From CAYMRL01 sp964473205 (GTDB lineage: Bacteria > Deinococcota > Deinococci > Deinococcales > Trueperaceae): a stretch of DNA of 64,000 bases. Positions 18,864-27,628 of the stretch are shown here, one piece after another. The position numbers and the translations under genes are program-made. The stretch lies in assembly GCA_964473205.1 (NCBI GenBank), contig CAYYOK010000003.1:1-64000 (forward strand), in the 5' to 3' direction. The notes beneath the pieces are model-generated. The model was given only the letters and a program-made list of their open reading frames with translations, did not search any database and was not told the DNA's origin. Position 1 is the first letter of the stretch. Each line of letters starts with the position of its first letter.

Positions 18864-20086
18864 CTAGGTCCTGAAGATCACGTTCTCGCGCCTGAAGTTG
18901 CGCAGGGCGAACAGCAGGAAGACGACGACCAGCGCGAGCATGCTCAGCCAGGTGGTGGCGATGGCGCTGGTCGAGGCGTTGCCCTTGATCGCCTCGTCCA
19001 TCAGCACCAGCACGTTGACGACGGGTATGCGGTAGATGAGGTCGCCGCCGCCGATCAGGTCCCTGAACTGCAGGAACAGGATCGGCAGGATGAACACGAA
19101 GGAGAGGGGAGCGATGTAGCTCTGCGCCTCCTTGAACGACCTCGCGAACATGGCGATGGCGAGGAGCAGAGCGGCCACGGCCGCCGCGAGCAGCACCGCG
19201 CTGACGGTCAGCAGGCCGAGCGAGCCGATGCTCAAGGAGAGCGCGCCGCCCATGACCTGCACCATCATCTCGGCCTGCTCGCCCATGCGCGGCATGAACA
19301 CGCTGCGCACCAGCAAGCCGCCGAGCAGGTAGCCGACTATCGCCATGAACGCGGCCGACAGGCCGAAGGTCAGGGTGGCGAGGAACTTGCCCATCACCGC
19401 CTCGGCGCGCCGGATCGGGGTGACGAGCAGCACCTCCATCGTGCCGCGCTCCTTCTCGCCCGCCGTCGCGTCGATGGCCGTCATCTGACCGCCGGTCAAC
19501 GTCCAGATGGCGATGAAGAACGGGATCAGCCACGAGAGCTGCCCGCCCGCGCGCTCGGCCGCGCTGCTCGCGTCCACGACCTGGACGCTCACCGGGGTGA
19601 GCACGCTCGGATCGAGACCGGCGGCGCTCAGCCTCTGCGCCACCACCGCCTGCTGGTAGGCCGCGACGGCCTGCTGCACCTTGCCGGAGTTCAGCTCGCT
19701 GCGCATGTTGCCGACCTTGGTGGCCAGCTCTATCGAGCCGGCGCCGCCCGCCGACAGCGCTTCCGCGAAGCCGGCCGGCACCGTTATGGCCGCGACCACG
19801 TCGTCGGCCTGCACGGCCGCGATCGGATCGTCGACCGGAACCAGCCTGACGTTCTGAGCCTCAAGCATGGCGAGCAGCTCCTGCGGCACGTTCGCCTGGC
19901 CCAGGACGCCTACCTCGGTGACCGTCTCGGCCTCGCGCTGGAACAGGCCACCGAGCAGGAACGGCATCCCGAGCATCATCAGCGGGAGCATCAGGAGCGG
20001 GATCAGCAGGTTGGAGATGATGGCGCGCTGGTCGCGCAGCGTCGAGAGGATCTCCTTCTTGGCTATCAGCCAGATCTTGTCGGGTC

Positions 20087-20090
<4 letters not shown>
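18864..20090 (-). CDS. natB: ABC-2 type permease, NatB-like
   Basis: The membrane subunit of an ABC-2 exporter. It is 408 residues with the layout of NatB: a first helix at LLIPLLMLPLMMLGMPFLL, a large extracytoplasmic domain of about 160 residues, then five hydrophobic segments starting with SWLIPFFIAIWTLTG. The cytoplasmic motif EKERGTMEVLLVTPIRRAE is the family signature. Its ATG overlaps the stop of the ATPase gene (ATGA), so the pair is translationally coupled. NatAB exports sodium in Bacillus subtilis; the substrate here is inferred only by similarity. Confidence 0.88.
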
Positions 20091-20836
<746 letters not shown>

Positions 20837-20901
20837 CCTGGTCCTTCCCCGCGCGTCCCATCCGGATGCGGACGGGACCTCGGGAGCATCGTACCAGGGG
20901 C

Positions 20902-20907
20902 TATCAT
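20902..20907 (+). promoter_or_regulatory. -10 box TATCAT before the FMN-dehydrogenase-like gene
   Basis: TATCAT ends 6 nt before the ATG at 20914 and no Shine-Dalgarno sequence is present, so the transcript is probably leaderless. Confidence 0.5.
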
Positions 20908-20913
20908 CGTGCC

Positions 20914-21690
20914 ATGAGCGAGCGCGAGCACGCCGCCCTGGACGGCTACCAGCTCATCCCGCGAGTCCTGCACGAGGTCGAGACGGCCGACACCGCCGCC
21001 TACCTGCTGGGGCGGCGCCTGGAGGCGCCGCTGGTCGAGCGGGTCAGGACCAGGGGAGCCTCCGACGACGGCCTCGTCTTCGTCGACGCCGACGAGCTGC
21101 TGGAGCGGCCGACGGGAGATGGAGCCGGCAACGCCATCGCCGTCCTCGGCCCGCGCCGCATGGCCGAGCTGGTGCCGGCGGTCAAGCGGCTGGTGGAGCT
21201 GTCCCCGGCCGCCATCGCGCTCGATCTCGCACCCCTGGCGGACAGCCCGCCGTTCGGGCAGGTCGAGTGGCGGCCGCGCACCCGCGAGGACTTAGCCGAG
21301 CTGCGCGCCGCCGCCGGCGGGCCGCTGTGGCTCTTCGGCGTGGCCAGCGCCGCAGATGCCGAGGTCGCGGCCGAGGCCGGCGTCGACGGGATCGTCGTCG
21401 GGTCCCAGGTAGGCCGGCGGCTGGGATCGCCCGCGTGCATCGACGTCATGCCGGAGGTCATCGACGCCGTTGCCGGCATGCTCACGATCGCCAGTGGCGG
21501 CCCGGTGCGCGACGGCATGGACGTGCTGCGCTACCTGGCGGTCGGTGCGGAGGCCGTGGTCGTGGCCGACGGTCGCCCGCTGGACGCCCTCAGGGTCGAG
21601 CTCGAGTACGCGATGCGCCTCACCGGCTGCGCGAGCCTCGCCGACGTCGGCTACGACATCTTGTTCGCGCCGCTGTTCGAGGAGCCGTGA
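20914..21690 (+). CDS. Short FMN-dependent alpha-hydroxyacid dehydrogenase-like protein
   Basis: A TIM-barrel protein related to lactate/glycolate oxidases. The N-terminus (LDGYQLIPRVLHEVETADTA, then LLGRRLEAP) and the C-terminal phosphate-binding half (TIASGGPVRDGMDVLRYLAVGAEAVVVADG) match the family. It is only 258 residues against 350-390 for active enzymes. The catalytic stretch, normally SNHGGRQLD, reads GSQVGRRLG: the active-site His is Gln, while the Arg is kept. FMN binding may remain but hydroxyacid oxidation is doubtful. The start is fixed by the -10 box. ruvA follows after about 50 bp. Confidence 0.7.
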   Translation: MSEREHAALDGYQLIPRVLHEVETADTAAYLLGRRLEAPLVERVRTRGASDDGLVFVDADELLERPTGDGAGNAIAVLGPRRMAELVPAVKRLVELSPAAIALDLAPLADSPPFGQVEWRPRTREDLAELRAAAGGPLWLFGVASAADAEVAAEAGVDGIVVGSQVGRRLGSPACIDVMPEVIDAVAGMLTIASGGPVRDGMDVLRYLAVGAEAVVVADGRPLDALRVELEYAMRLTGCASLADVGYDILFAPLFEEP

Positions 21691-21739
21691 TGGTTCCAGT
21701 CTCGGTAGGCCCCTGGGCTGCTCCGGGGAGCCCAGCCCT

Positions 21740-22339
21740 GTGATAGCCCTCATCGAAGGCGAGGTCCGCGACGTACGCGAAGCCAGCGTCGTCGTCCAGG
21801 CCGGCGCGTTCGGGATCGAGGCTTTCGCGCCGGCATCGACGCTGTCGCGCTGCGTCAAGGGCTCCTTCGTCACGCTCCACACGCACTTCCTGGTGCGCGA
21901 GGAGCAGCCGGTGCTGTACGGCTTCCACGAGGCCGACCAGCTCCTGGTCTTCAGGCGCCTGCTCGAGGTCGGCGGCGTAGGTCCCAAGGTCGCTCTCGGC
22001 GTGCTGTCGACGCTGACGCCGGCGCTGATCGCCGCGGCGGTCGACAACGGCGACGCGGGGCTGCTCACCAGCGCGCCCGGGGTCGGCAAGCGGACGGCCG
22101 AGCGCATCGTGCTGGAGCTGAAAGGGCGCCTGCCCGAGGAGCTGCTGGCGGGGACGGGGCCCGTGGCCACCCGCGCCTCGCGCCTGGTGGCGCCGGCCGC
22201 TCAGGACGCCATAGATGCTCTGCTGGCCCTCGGTTACCGCGAGGGTCAGGTCAGAGGGCTGGTGGCTGAGCTGGCCGCCAAGGAGCCGGACGAGAGCGCC
22301 GAGTCGCTGATACGGCGGGCGTTGGCGCGGCTCAGGTAG
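21740..22339 (+). CDS. ruvA: Holliday junction branch migration protein RuvA
   Basis: Binds four-way junctions and loads the RuvB motor. The 199-residue protein has the OB-fold N-terminus (VIALIEGEVRDVREASVVV), tandem helix-hairpin-helix motifs (LLEVGGVGPKVALGVLS and LTSAPGVGKRTAERIVLELK), a flexible linker, and the C-terminal domain that touches RuvB (AIDALLALGYREGQV). The GTG start lies after GGGGAGCC; upstream in-frame reading belongs to the previous gene. Confidence 0.96.
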   Translation: MIALIEGEVRDVREASVVVQAGAFGIEAFAPASTLSRCVKGSFVTLHTHFLVREEQPVLYGFHEADQLLVFRRLLEVGGVGPKVALGVLSTLTPALIAAAVDNGDAGLLTSAPGVGKRTAERIVLELKGRLPEELLAGTGPVATRASRLVAPAAQDAIDALLALGYREGQVRGLVAELAAKEPDESAESLIRRALARLR

Positions 22340-22368
22340 AGCGTCCCGAGCGCCCTGTCGGAAGCTCC

Positions 22369-23490
22369 TTAAGCCGCGATGCCCCCAGCCAACGCCTCCA
22401 TGGGCGCCACGCAGGGGATGCCGAACGCGCTTCCGACCCCTTCGTAGGTGAGCAGGCCGGCGTGCGTGTTGAGGCCTAGCAGCAGCGCGGGATCGGCGAG
22501 GAGCGCGCGCGTCGGGTCGGCGGCGAGCTTCAGCGCGTACGGCAGGGTCTGGTTCGACAGCGCCTTGGTGCTGGTGTTCGGCACCGCGCCAGGCATGTTC
22601 GCCACGCCGTAGTGCACGACGCCGTCGACGACGTAGGTCGGCTCGGCGTGGGTGGTGGCCTTGATCGTCTCGATGCAGCCGCCCTGGTCGACGGCGACGT
22701 CGACGATGACCGAGCCCTTCTTCATGATGCCGAGCATGTCGCGCGTGACGAGCCGCGGGGCGCGGGCGCCGGGGATCAGCACCGCGCCGATGAGCAGGTC
22801 GGCGGTCGCGAGCAGCTCGACGATGTTGCCGACGTTGCTGGCGCGCGTCTCGATCTGGCCGCCGAAGATGTCGTCGAGGTACTGCAGTCTGGCGTGGCTG
22901 ACGTCGAGGATCGTGACCTTGGCGCCGAGCCCGAGCGCGATCTTGGCGGCGTTGGTGCCGACGGTGCCGCCGCCGAGGATGGCGACCTCGCCCTTGGACA
23001 CGCCGGGGACGCCGCCGAGCAGCAGGCCGCGGCCGCCTTGCGAGCGCTCGAGGAAGTGCGCGCCGACCTGGGTGGCCATGCGCCCGGCGACCTCGCTCAT
23101 CGGCGTCAGCAGCGGCAGGCTGCCGTTGGCTGTCTGCACGGTCTCGTAGGCGATGGCGGTGGTGCGAGATGCCAGCAGCGCCTCGGTGAGAGGCCGGTCG
23201 GCGGCGAGGTGGAGGTAGGTGAACAGCAGCAGGTCGCTTCTGAGGTACTGGTACTCGGACGCGACGGGCTCCTTGACCTTCATCACCAGCCGCTGGCCCC
23301 AGGCGTCGGCGGTGGAGACGATCTCGGCGCCGGCCGCGGCGTAGTCGGCATCGGAGAAGCCGGAGCCGTCGCCGGCGCTGGTCTCGACGAAGACGTTATG
23401 GCCTGCGTGCGCCAGCGCGTGAACCGCCGCCGGCGTGGCCGCCACGCGGTGCTCTAAGGTCTTGATCTCCTTGGGGATGCCGATGTTCAT
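22369..23490 (-). CDS. ald: Alanine dehydrogenase
   Basis: NAD-dependent oxidative deamination of L-alanine to pyruvate, cytoplasmic, normally a hexamer. The 373 residues are full length. The family N-terminus is MNIGIPKEIKTLEHRVAATP; the catalytic Lys region reads LVMKVKEP, the His region LLLFTYLHLAADR, and the Rossmann motif VAILGGGTVGTNAA is near residue 170, followed by the acidic residue in TILDVS. AGGAG lies 8 nt before the ATG. It is convergent with ruvA, with only 29 bp between stops. Confidence 0.96.
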   Translation of the reverse strand: MNIGIPKEIKTLEHRVAATPAAVHALAHAGHNVFVETSAGDGSGFSDADYAAAGAEIVSTADAWGQRLVMKVKEPVASEYQYLRSDLLLFTYLHLAADRPLTEALLASRTTAIAYETVQTANGSLPLLTPMSEVAGRMATQVGAHFLERSQGGRGLLLGGVPGVSKGEVAILGGGTVGTNAAKIALGLGAKVTILDVSHARLQYLDDIFGGQIETRASNVGNIVELLATADLLIGAVLIPGARAPRLVTRDMLGIMKKGSVIVDVAVDQGGCIETIKATTHAEPTYVVDGVVHYGVANMPGAVPNTSTKALSNQTLPYALKLAADPTRALLADPALLLGLNTHAGLLTYEGVGSAFGIPCVAPMEALAGGIAA

Positions 23491-23616
23491 GACGTTCGCT
23501 CCTAAGCGCCGGGCTCTCGCGGCCCGGTGCCCGTTGTAGTGGCGGGCTTGCCGGTCGTCATCACTCTACTCTCGCCCGAGCCCGGGCGCCGCGGCGTTCT
23601 GCGCACTGGGGCGCCA

Positions 23617-24528
23617 TCAGACGCCGCTGGGGAACACGCGCAGGAGGTCGACTCTGCCGGCGTCTCGCGCGTCCGGCTCGGCCAGCGCCACCAAGGTCCC
23701 GGCCGGGTCGACCAGCGCGCTGCGGCTTCTGAGGCGCGCCAGCTCACTGCGGCCCTGCCTGATCGCGGCGGCCTCCGCGGCGTTCAGCTCGACGATCGGG
23801 AGCCCCAGGGCGCTCAGCGCGGGCACGTCGGGCGCGGAAGCGATCTCGTCCAGCGGAGTCGCGGCCTCCAGCGAGACGTCGCCGCTGGCGGTCCTGACCA
23901 GGCCGCTCAGGTGCGCCGGCAGCCCGAGCGCGGCGCCGAGGTCGCGGGCGAAGGACCTCACGTAGGTGCCGGCCGAGACGGTCAGCTCGACGAGTGCGGT
24001 GGGATGCTCGCCGAGGGTGGGTGGCAGCTCGTTGTCCAGGATCCGCGGCAGGTCGTCCCGGCGTGGCGCGAAGGCCCTGAGCGTCAGCGACCGGTAGCTC
24101 ACCGGCCTGGGCGGCGGTTCGACGGCCTCGCCGCGGCGGGCGGCCGCGTAGCTGCGCTCGCCTCCCCGCTTGATCGCGGAGTAAGCCGGCGGCGCCTGCT
24201 CGCGCAGCTCGAGGAAGGCCCCGAGCGCAGCCGCTAGCCGTTCCTCGTCGAGCCCCGAGGCGTCGGCGCTCTCCAGCACCGGACCTTCGGCGTCGAGGGT
24301 CGGCGTGCTCGCCCCGAACGAGACCCACGCCGTGTAGCTCTTGTCGTGCCCCGTCAGGTAGGGCGAGAGCTTGGTCGCCTCGCCGACGAGCAGGAGCAGC
24401 ACGCCTGTCGCCAGCGGGTCCAGCGTGCCGGCGTGCCCGATCCGGCGCGTACCCAACAGGCGCCGGGCGCGCGCGACGACGTCGTGGGAGGTGAGGCCCA
24501 GCGGCTTGTCTACGCATTTGATGCCCAC
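23617..24528 (-). CDS. truB: tRNA pseudouridine(55) synthase
   Basis: Makes pseudouridine 55 in the T-loop of tRNAs. In 303 residues the N-terminus reads GIKCVDKPLGLTSHDVV, and the catalytic Asp sits in GHAGTLDPLATGVLLLLVGE. The Tyr-containing KSYTAWVSFG and the RSFARDLGAALG segments are also typical. The GTG start is supported by TAGCCT 7 nt upstream. The C-terminal domain is the bacterial type with the short PUA-like end. It is followed after 26 bp by the end of a TPR membrane protein gene on the same strand, which lies upstream in transcription. Confidence 0.95.
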   Translation of the reverse strand: MGIKCVDKPLGLTSHDVVARARRLLGTRRIGHAGTLDPLATGVLLLLVGEATKLSPYLTGHDKSYTAWVSFGASTPTLDAEGPVLESADASGLDEERLAAALGAFLELREQAPPAYSAIKRGGERSYAAARRGEAVEPPPRPVSYRSLTLRAFAPRRDDLPRILDNELPPTLGEHPTALVELTVSAGTYVRSFARDLGAALGLPAHLSGLVRTASGDVSLEAATPLDEIASAPDVPALSALGLPIVELNAAEAAAIRQGRSELARLRSRSALVDPAGTLVALAEPDARDAGRVDLLRVFPSGV

Positions 24529-24535
24529 GGCGCTC

Positions 24536-24541
24536 AGGCTA
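24536..24541 (-). promoter_or_regulatory. -10 box TAGCCT for leaderless truB
   Basis: On the minus strand TAGCCT is followed by 7 nt and the GTG of truB, with no Shine-Dalgarno sequence in the short gap after the preceding gene. Confidence 0.45.
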
Positions 24542-24554
24542 GGCTAGACGTGGA

Positions 24555-26204
24555 TCAGAAGAACAGCGCCCGCGCCCAGGGGCTGATCAGCACCGCTGCC
24601 AGCAGCCCGAAGTGGAGCGTGAGCTGCGCCAGCAGCGCCTCCAGCCCGCTGCGGCGGCGCCTGAACGCGTCGCCGAGCAGCAGCCCGAACACGAGCAGCA
24701 GCGCCACCGGGGTGCCGAGGATCAGCGCGTAGAGGCTGGCCGAGATCACCGTCGCGATGGTCCCGTCGTAACGCTTCGCCAGCGGCGGTATCAGGAACGC
24801 CCGGAAGTAGAGCTCGATCAGCGGCAGCAAGATCAGCGCAGCGACGACGAAGGGCGTGAGCTGCAGCAGGTCGAGGTAGAACCTGCCGAGGATCCCGTCG
24901 AAGGGCCGGTAGTGCAGGTAGGCCAGCGTCGCGCTGAGCATCAGCAGGCCCCAGCCGACGCCGATGAGGGGCTTCTTGGAGTCGCCGAGCAGCTTCTCGA
25001 GCGGCTCGAAGCCGTTGCCCTGTACCCTGCGCGAGACGAGCAGGGCCAGCAGCACCGCCAGCGTGAGCAGGAACAGCGCGCGCGCCTCTGACCCCTGCGC
25101 CGGCGTCAGCAGCACGAGCGGATTGTCGTAGCGGATGACGCCGAAGAAGATCGCGGCTAGGAGAGCGACGAGCGCAGCGGCGATGAGGATGCCGTAGACC
25201 TGCCCGACGCTCCACAGCCGCGGGCCCTCGATGACCTCCAGCGAGTTAGAGCTCGCGATGCGGCTCTCGCCCACCAGATGCGCCCCGACGACGACGAGCA
25301 GAAGCAGCAGCCACACGATGGCGTTGCCGGCGACGAACGAGAGCAGGTTCTCGCGCCTGAACGACTCGCGCATCGCGAGGTTGCCAGCCTGCAGGTCGCC
25401 CTCGGAGTAGTAGATGAGGCCGAGCGAACGCAGGTCGCGGCTCTGCGCCTCGACGTCGCGGGAGCCGCGCAGCTGGTGGGCCGTGGCGAGGTTGCCGGCG
25501 GCGGCCTCGGTGTTGCCCTGCGCCCACTGGGCCATGCCGAGCAGCGAGCGCACCGCGGGGTCGCGATCGTCGCCGGTAAGCGTGATGTAGTCGACTAGCT
25601 GGCGCTCTGCGGCGACGGCGTCGCCGAGACGCAGCCTGAGCCGAGCGTCGGCGAGGCGGTAGTTGACGTCGATCGAGTCGGCCGCGATCGCGGCGCCGTA
25701 GTGGTCGAAGGCCTCGGCGTACTCGCCGCGCTTCTCCGCGATCCGGCCGGCGGTGAGGTTGACGCGGCCCTCCAGCTCGCGGTTGGCGCGATCGATGAGC
25801 CGGCTGCGAGCCTGCCTCAGGTAGCCCTCGGCGTCGAGGACCCGGTCGGAGGCCAAGGCGGCCTCGGCGAGGAGGACCATGGGCCACGCGTCTCCGATGA
25901 CGTTCTGGACGCGCCGGAGGCGCGTCTCGGCGCTCGCTACCTCGCCCAGCGCCAGCTCGACGCGCGCCAAGGTCAGGTCGGCATCGGCGAAGCCCGGCCT
26001 CACCTGTAACGCGTTGAGGCAGGCGAGCTTGGCGTTCTCCAGGTCGCCTCTCGCTTCGAACAGGAGGCACTGCTGGTAGTAGCGGTTCTCGTCGAACGCC
26101 TGGGCCGACGCGAAGCTGCCGGCCAGCGCCGCGACCAGAGCCGCGAGCGCCAACACGGCGCGCAGCCGTCCAACGGATCCGAGCAGACCCGAACCTTCTC
26201 TCAT
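24555..26204 (-). CDS. TPR-repeat membrane protein with CPBP-like C-terminus
   Basis: A 549-residue envelope protein. A signal sequence (VLALAALVAALAGSFASAQA) precedes about 250 residues of helical repeats of the TPR type (for example YYQQCLLFEARGDLENAKLA and GRIAEKRGEYAEAFDHYGAA). A helix near residue 295 begins a polytopic C-terminal half of about seven helices. The segment LPLIELYFRAFLIPPLAKRY resembles the EExxxR motif of CPBP/Rce1 intramembrane proteases, but the first Glu is Ile and the FxxxH motif is not evident, so catalysis is uncertain. A role in envelope protein handling is only a guess. AAGGGGAG precedes the ATG. Confidence 0.6.
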   Translation of the reverse strand: MREGSGLLGSVGRLRAVLALAALVAALAGSFASAQAFDENRYYQQCLLFEARGDLENAKLACLNALQVRPGFADADLTLARVELALGEVASAETRLRRVQNVIGDAWPMVLLAEAALASDRVLDAEGYLRQARSRLIDRANRELEGRVNLTAGRIAEKRGEYAEAFDHYGAAIAADSIDVNYRLADARLRLRLGDAVAAERQLVDYITLTGDDRDPAVRSLLGMAQWAQGNTEAAAGNLATAHQLRGSRDVEAQSRDLRSLGLIYYSEGDLQAGNLAMRESFRRENLLSFVAGNAIVWLLLLLVVVGAHLVGESRIASSNSLEVIEGPRLWSVGQVYGILIAAALVALLAAIFFGVIRYDNPLVLLTPAQGSEARALFLLTLAVLLALLVSRRVQGNGFEPLEKLLGDSKKPLIGVGWGLLMLSATLAYLHYRPFDGILGRFYLDLLQLTPFVVAALILLPLIELYFRAFLIPPLAKRYDGTIATVISASLYALILGTPVALLLVFGLLLGDAFRRRRSGLEALLAQLTLHFGLLAAVLISPWARALFF

Positions 26205-26430
26205 AACTCCCCTTCACAAGCTCAGCGGCCGCCAGCGTACCGAAGGCATCCTGGCTCTCCCTAACGCTCGCTAAGCCACGTCCCGACCACTATTGACCGC
26301 CGGGCGCCACGCAGGTGGTTAGGTCATTCACTTATCTCATACTCGACTTGTCGGGTCTGGGACGGGGCTTATGAAGGTTAACTTAAGCGGCTGTCCGCCG
26401 CCCCTAATGGCCGGCGGTTACGATGCTGTC
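26205..26430. other. Divergent intergenic region without a clear gene
   Basis: Lies between the TPR protein gene (minus) and the small protein gene (plus). It is less GC-rich than its surroundings and must hold the divergent promoters. TTGACC at 26293 could be a -35 box but no good -10 follows at the right distance. I see no RNA gene or repeat. Confidence 0.5.
26419..26424 (+). promoter_or_regulatory. -10 box TACGAT before a leader reading frame
   Basis: TACGAT ends 6 nt before GTG at 26431, the same geometry as the leaderless promoters elsewhere in the window. Confidence 0.35.
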
Positions 26431-26526
26431 GTGACCTGTGCATGCGTCCGCAGCGTAAGAGCCGGCTTCGCCCTGGTTGGCGAGCCGTCAGCGGCCGGCC
26501 GCAGCCAGGTCGGGGTCCTGACATGA
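26431..26526 (+). CDS. Possible 31-residue leader peptide
   Basis: A short frame beginning GTG-ACC-TGT-GCA-TGC and ending with TGA that overlaps the next gene's ATG (ATGA at 26523). The -10 box TACGAT 6 nt upstream would give a leaderless message, and the stop-start overlap would couple translation to the downstream gene. It holds two Cys residues near the start and no known domain. It could instead be chance, with the downstream gene starting at 26442 in another frame. Confidence 0.3.
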   Translation: MTCACVRSVRAGFALVGEPSAAGRSQVGVLT

Positions 26527-26891
26527 GCCTGGTCCAACTGTTCTTCATCATCCAACTCGCCCTGCAACTGCCGGCGATGGCCGACGGCACCGAGGTGCGC
26601 CTCGTGTCCCGCGACCTGCTGACGGTCTACGCCAGCGCCACCGTCGTCGGCGGCAACCTCACGTTCGAAGAGTTCCCGGCGCCAGGCACCGAGGTTCGCG
26701 TGCTGATCTTCCCGCCCGACGCCGGCCCTGCCGAGCAGGCCGAGGCGCTGAGCGGCGCCGCGGCGCTGGCCGGCAGCGTCAGCCTCGCGGGCGACGACGT
26801 GATGCTCGTCGATCCGGACTTGGAGCGTCCGGTCTCCCTCAGAGAGCTCTTGCTGCACGAGCGCAACGTGCGCCTGGTGCTGCCCAGATGA
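26523..26891 (+). CDS. Small protein of unknown function
   Basis: A 122-residue protein that I do not recognise. The N-terminus is hydrophobic (MSLVQLFFIIQLALQLPAM) and may be a membrane anchor or signal peptide. The rest is predicted beta-rich, with repeated short Val/Leu strands and acidic turns, ending RNVRLVLPR. It sits just ahead of a two-component system on the same strand, with 37 bp between, so it may be co-expressed with it. The ATG at 26523 is chosen over an in-frame ATG at 26442 because it starts at the hydrophobic segment. Confidence 0.5.
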   Translation: MSLVQLFFIIQLALQLPAMADGTEVRLVSRDLLTVYASATVVGGNLTFEEFPAPGTEVRVLIFPPDAGPAEQAEALSGAAALAGSVSLAGDDVMLVDPDLERPVSLRELLLHERNVRLVLPR

Positions 26892-26928
26892 CGCCTAGAC
26901 AGATGGCACCGTGATGACAGGAGGAGAG

Positions 26929-27597
26929 ATGTCACGCAAACGCATCCTCATCGTCGAAGACGACGTCGACATCCTCAGGCTGCTGACCCGCGAGCTCAAG
27001 GATGCCGGTTTCGACGTCCTCGCCTACGAGAGCGGCATTCGTGGCCTCTCGGCCGTGCGCGAGAACCAACCCGACCTGGTGATCTTGGACCTGGGCCTGC
27101 CAGACCTGAGCGGACAGGAGATCGCGCGGCGCGTGCGGCGCACCGGCGACACCCCGATCCTGATCCTGACCGCCGCCGACGAGGTCGGCACCAAGGTCGA
27201 GATGCTCAACGCCGGCGCCGACGACTACCTCGCCAAACCGTTCCACGTGCAGGAGCTGCTCGCCCGCGTGAACGTGCAGCTCCGCAAGCGCACGCTCGGC
27301 AGCGCGCTGAAGGTCGGCGAGATGAGCATCGACCCGGTCAGGCGCCAGGTGAAATGGGCCGAGGAAGAGGTGCGCCTGAGCCCTCGCGAGTACGAGCTGC
27401 TCGTCTACCTCGCCGGTCAGCCCGGCCGCGTCTACAGCCGCAAGGAGATCGAGAACAACGTCTGGGGCGAGGACCTGCCGCCGAGCAGCAACGTCGTGGA
27501 CGTGCACATCGCCAACATCCGCGGCAAGCTGCGCGACGCCGGCGGTTTCGGGGTCATCCGCACCGTCAGGGGCGTAGGCTACGCGCTCAAGTCCTGA
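26929..27597 (+). CDS. OmpR-family response regulator
   Basis: A 222-residue DNA-binding response regulator. The receiver domain has the acidic pocket (ILIVEDDVDILRLL), the phosphate-accepting Asp in VILDLGLPDLSG (about residue 51), the Thr/Ala position in LILTAADE, and the Lys in YLAKPFHV. The winged-helix output domain (about 130-222) has LSPREYELLVYLAGQPGRV and VDVHIANIRGKL. AGGAGGAGAG lies immediately before the ATG. The cognate kinase begins 31 bp downstream. Target genes are unknown. Confidence 0.95.
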   Translation: MSRKRILIVEDDVDILRLLTRELKDAGFDVLAYESGIRGLSAVRENQPDLVILDLGLPDLSGQEIARRVRRTGDTPILILTAADEVGTKVEMLNAGADDYLAKPFHVQELLARVNVQLRKRTLGSALKVGEMSIDPVRRQVKWAEEEVRLSPREYELLVYLAGQPGRVYSRKEIENNVWGEDLPPSSNVVDVHIANIRGKLRDAGGFGVIRTVRGVGYALKS

Positions 27598-27628
27598 CTT
27601 CGCACCGCGCTCCTAGGAGGCGCCCAGC

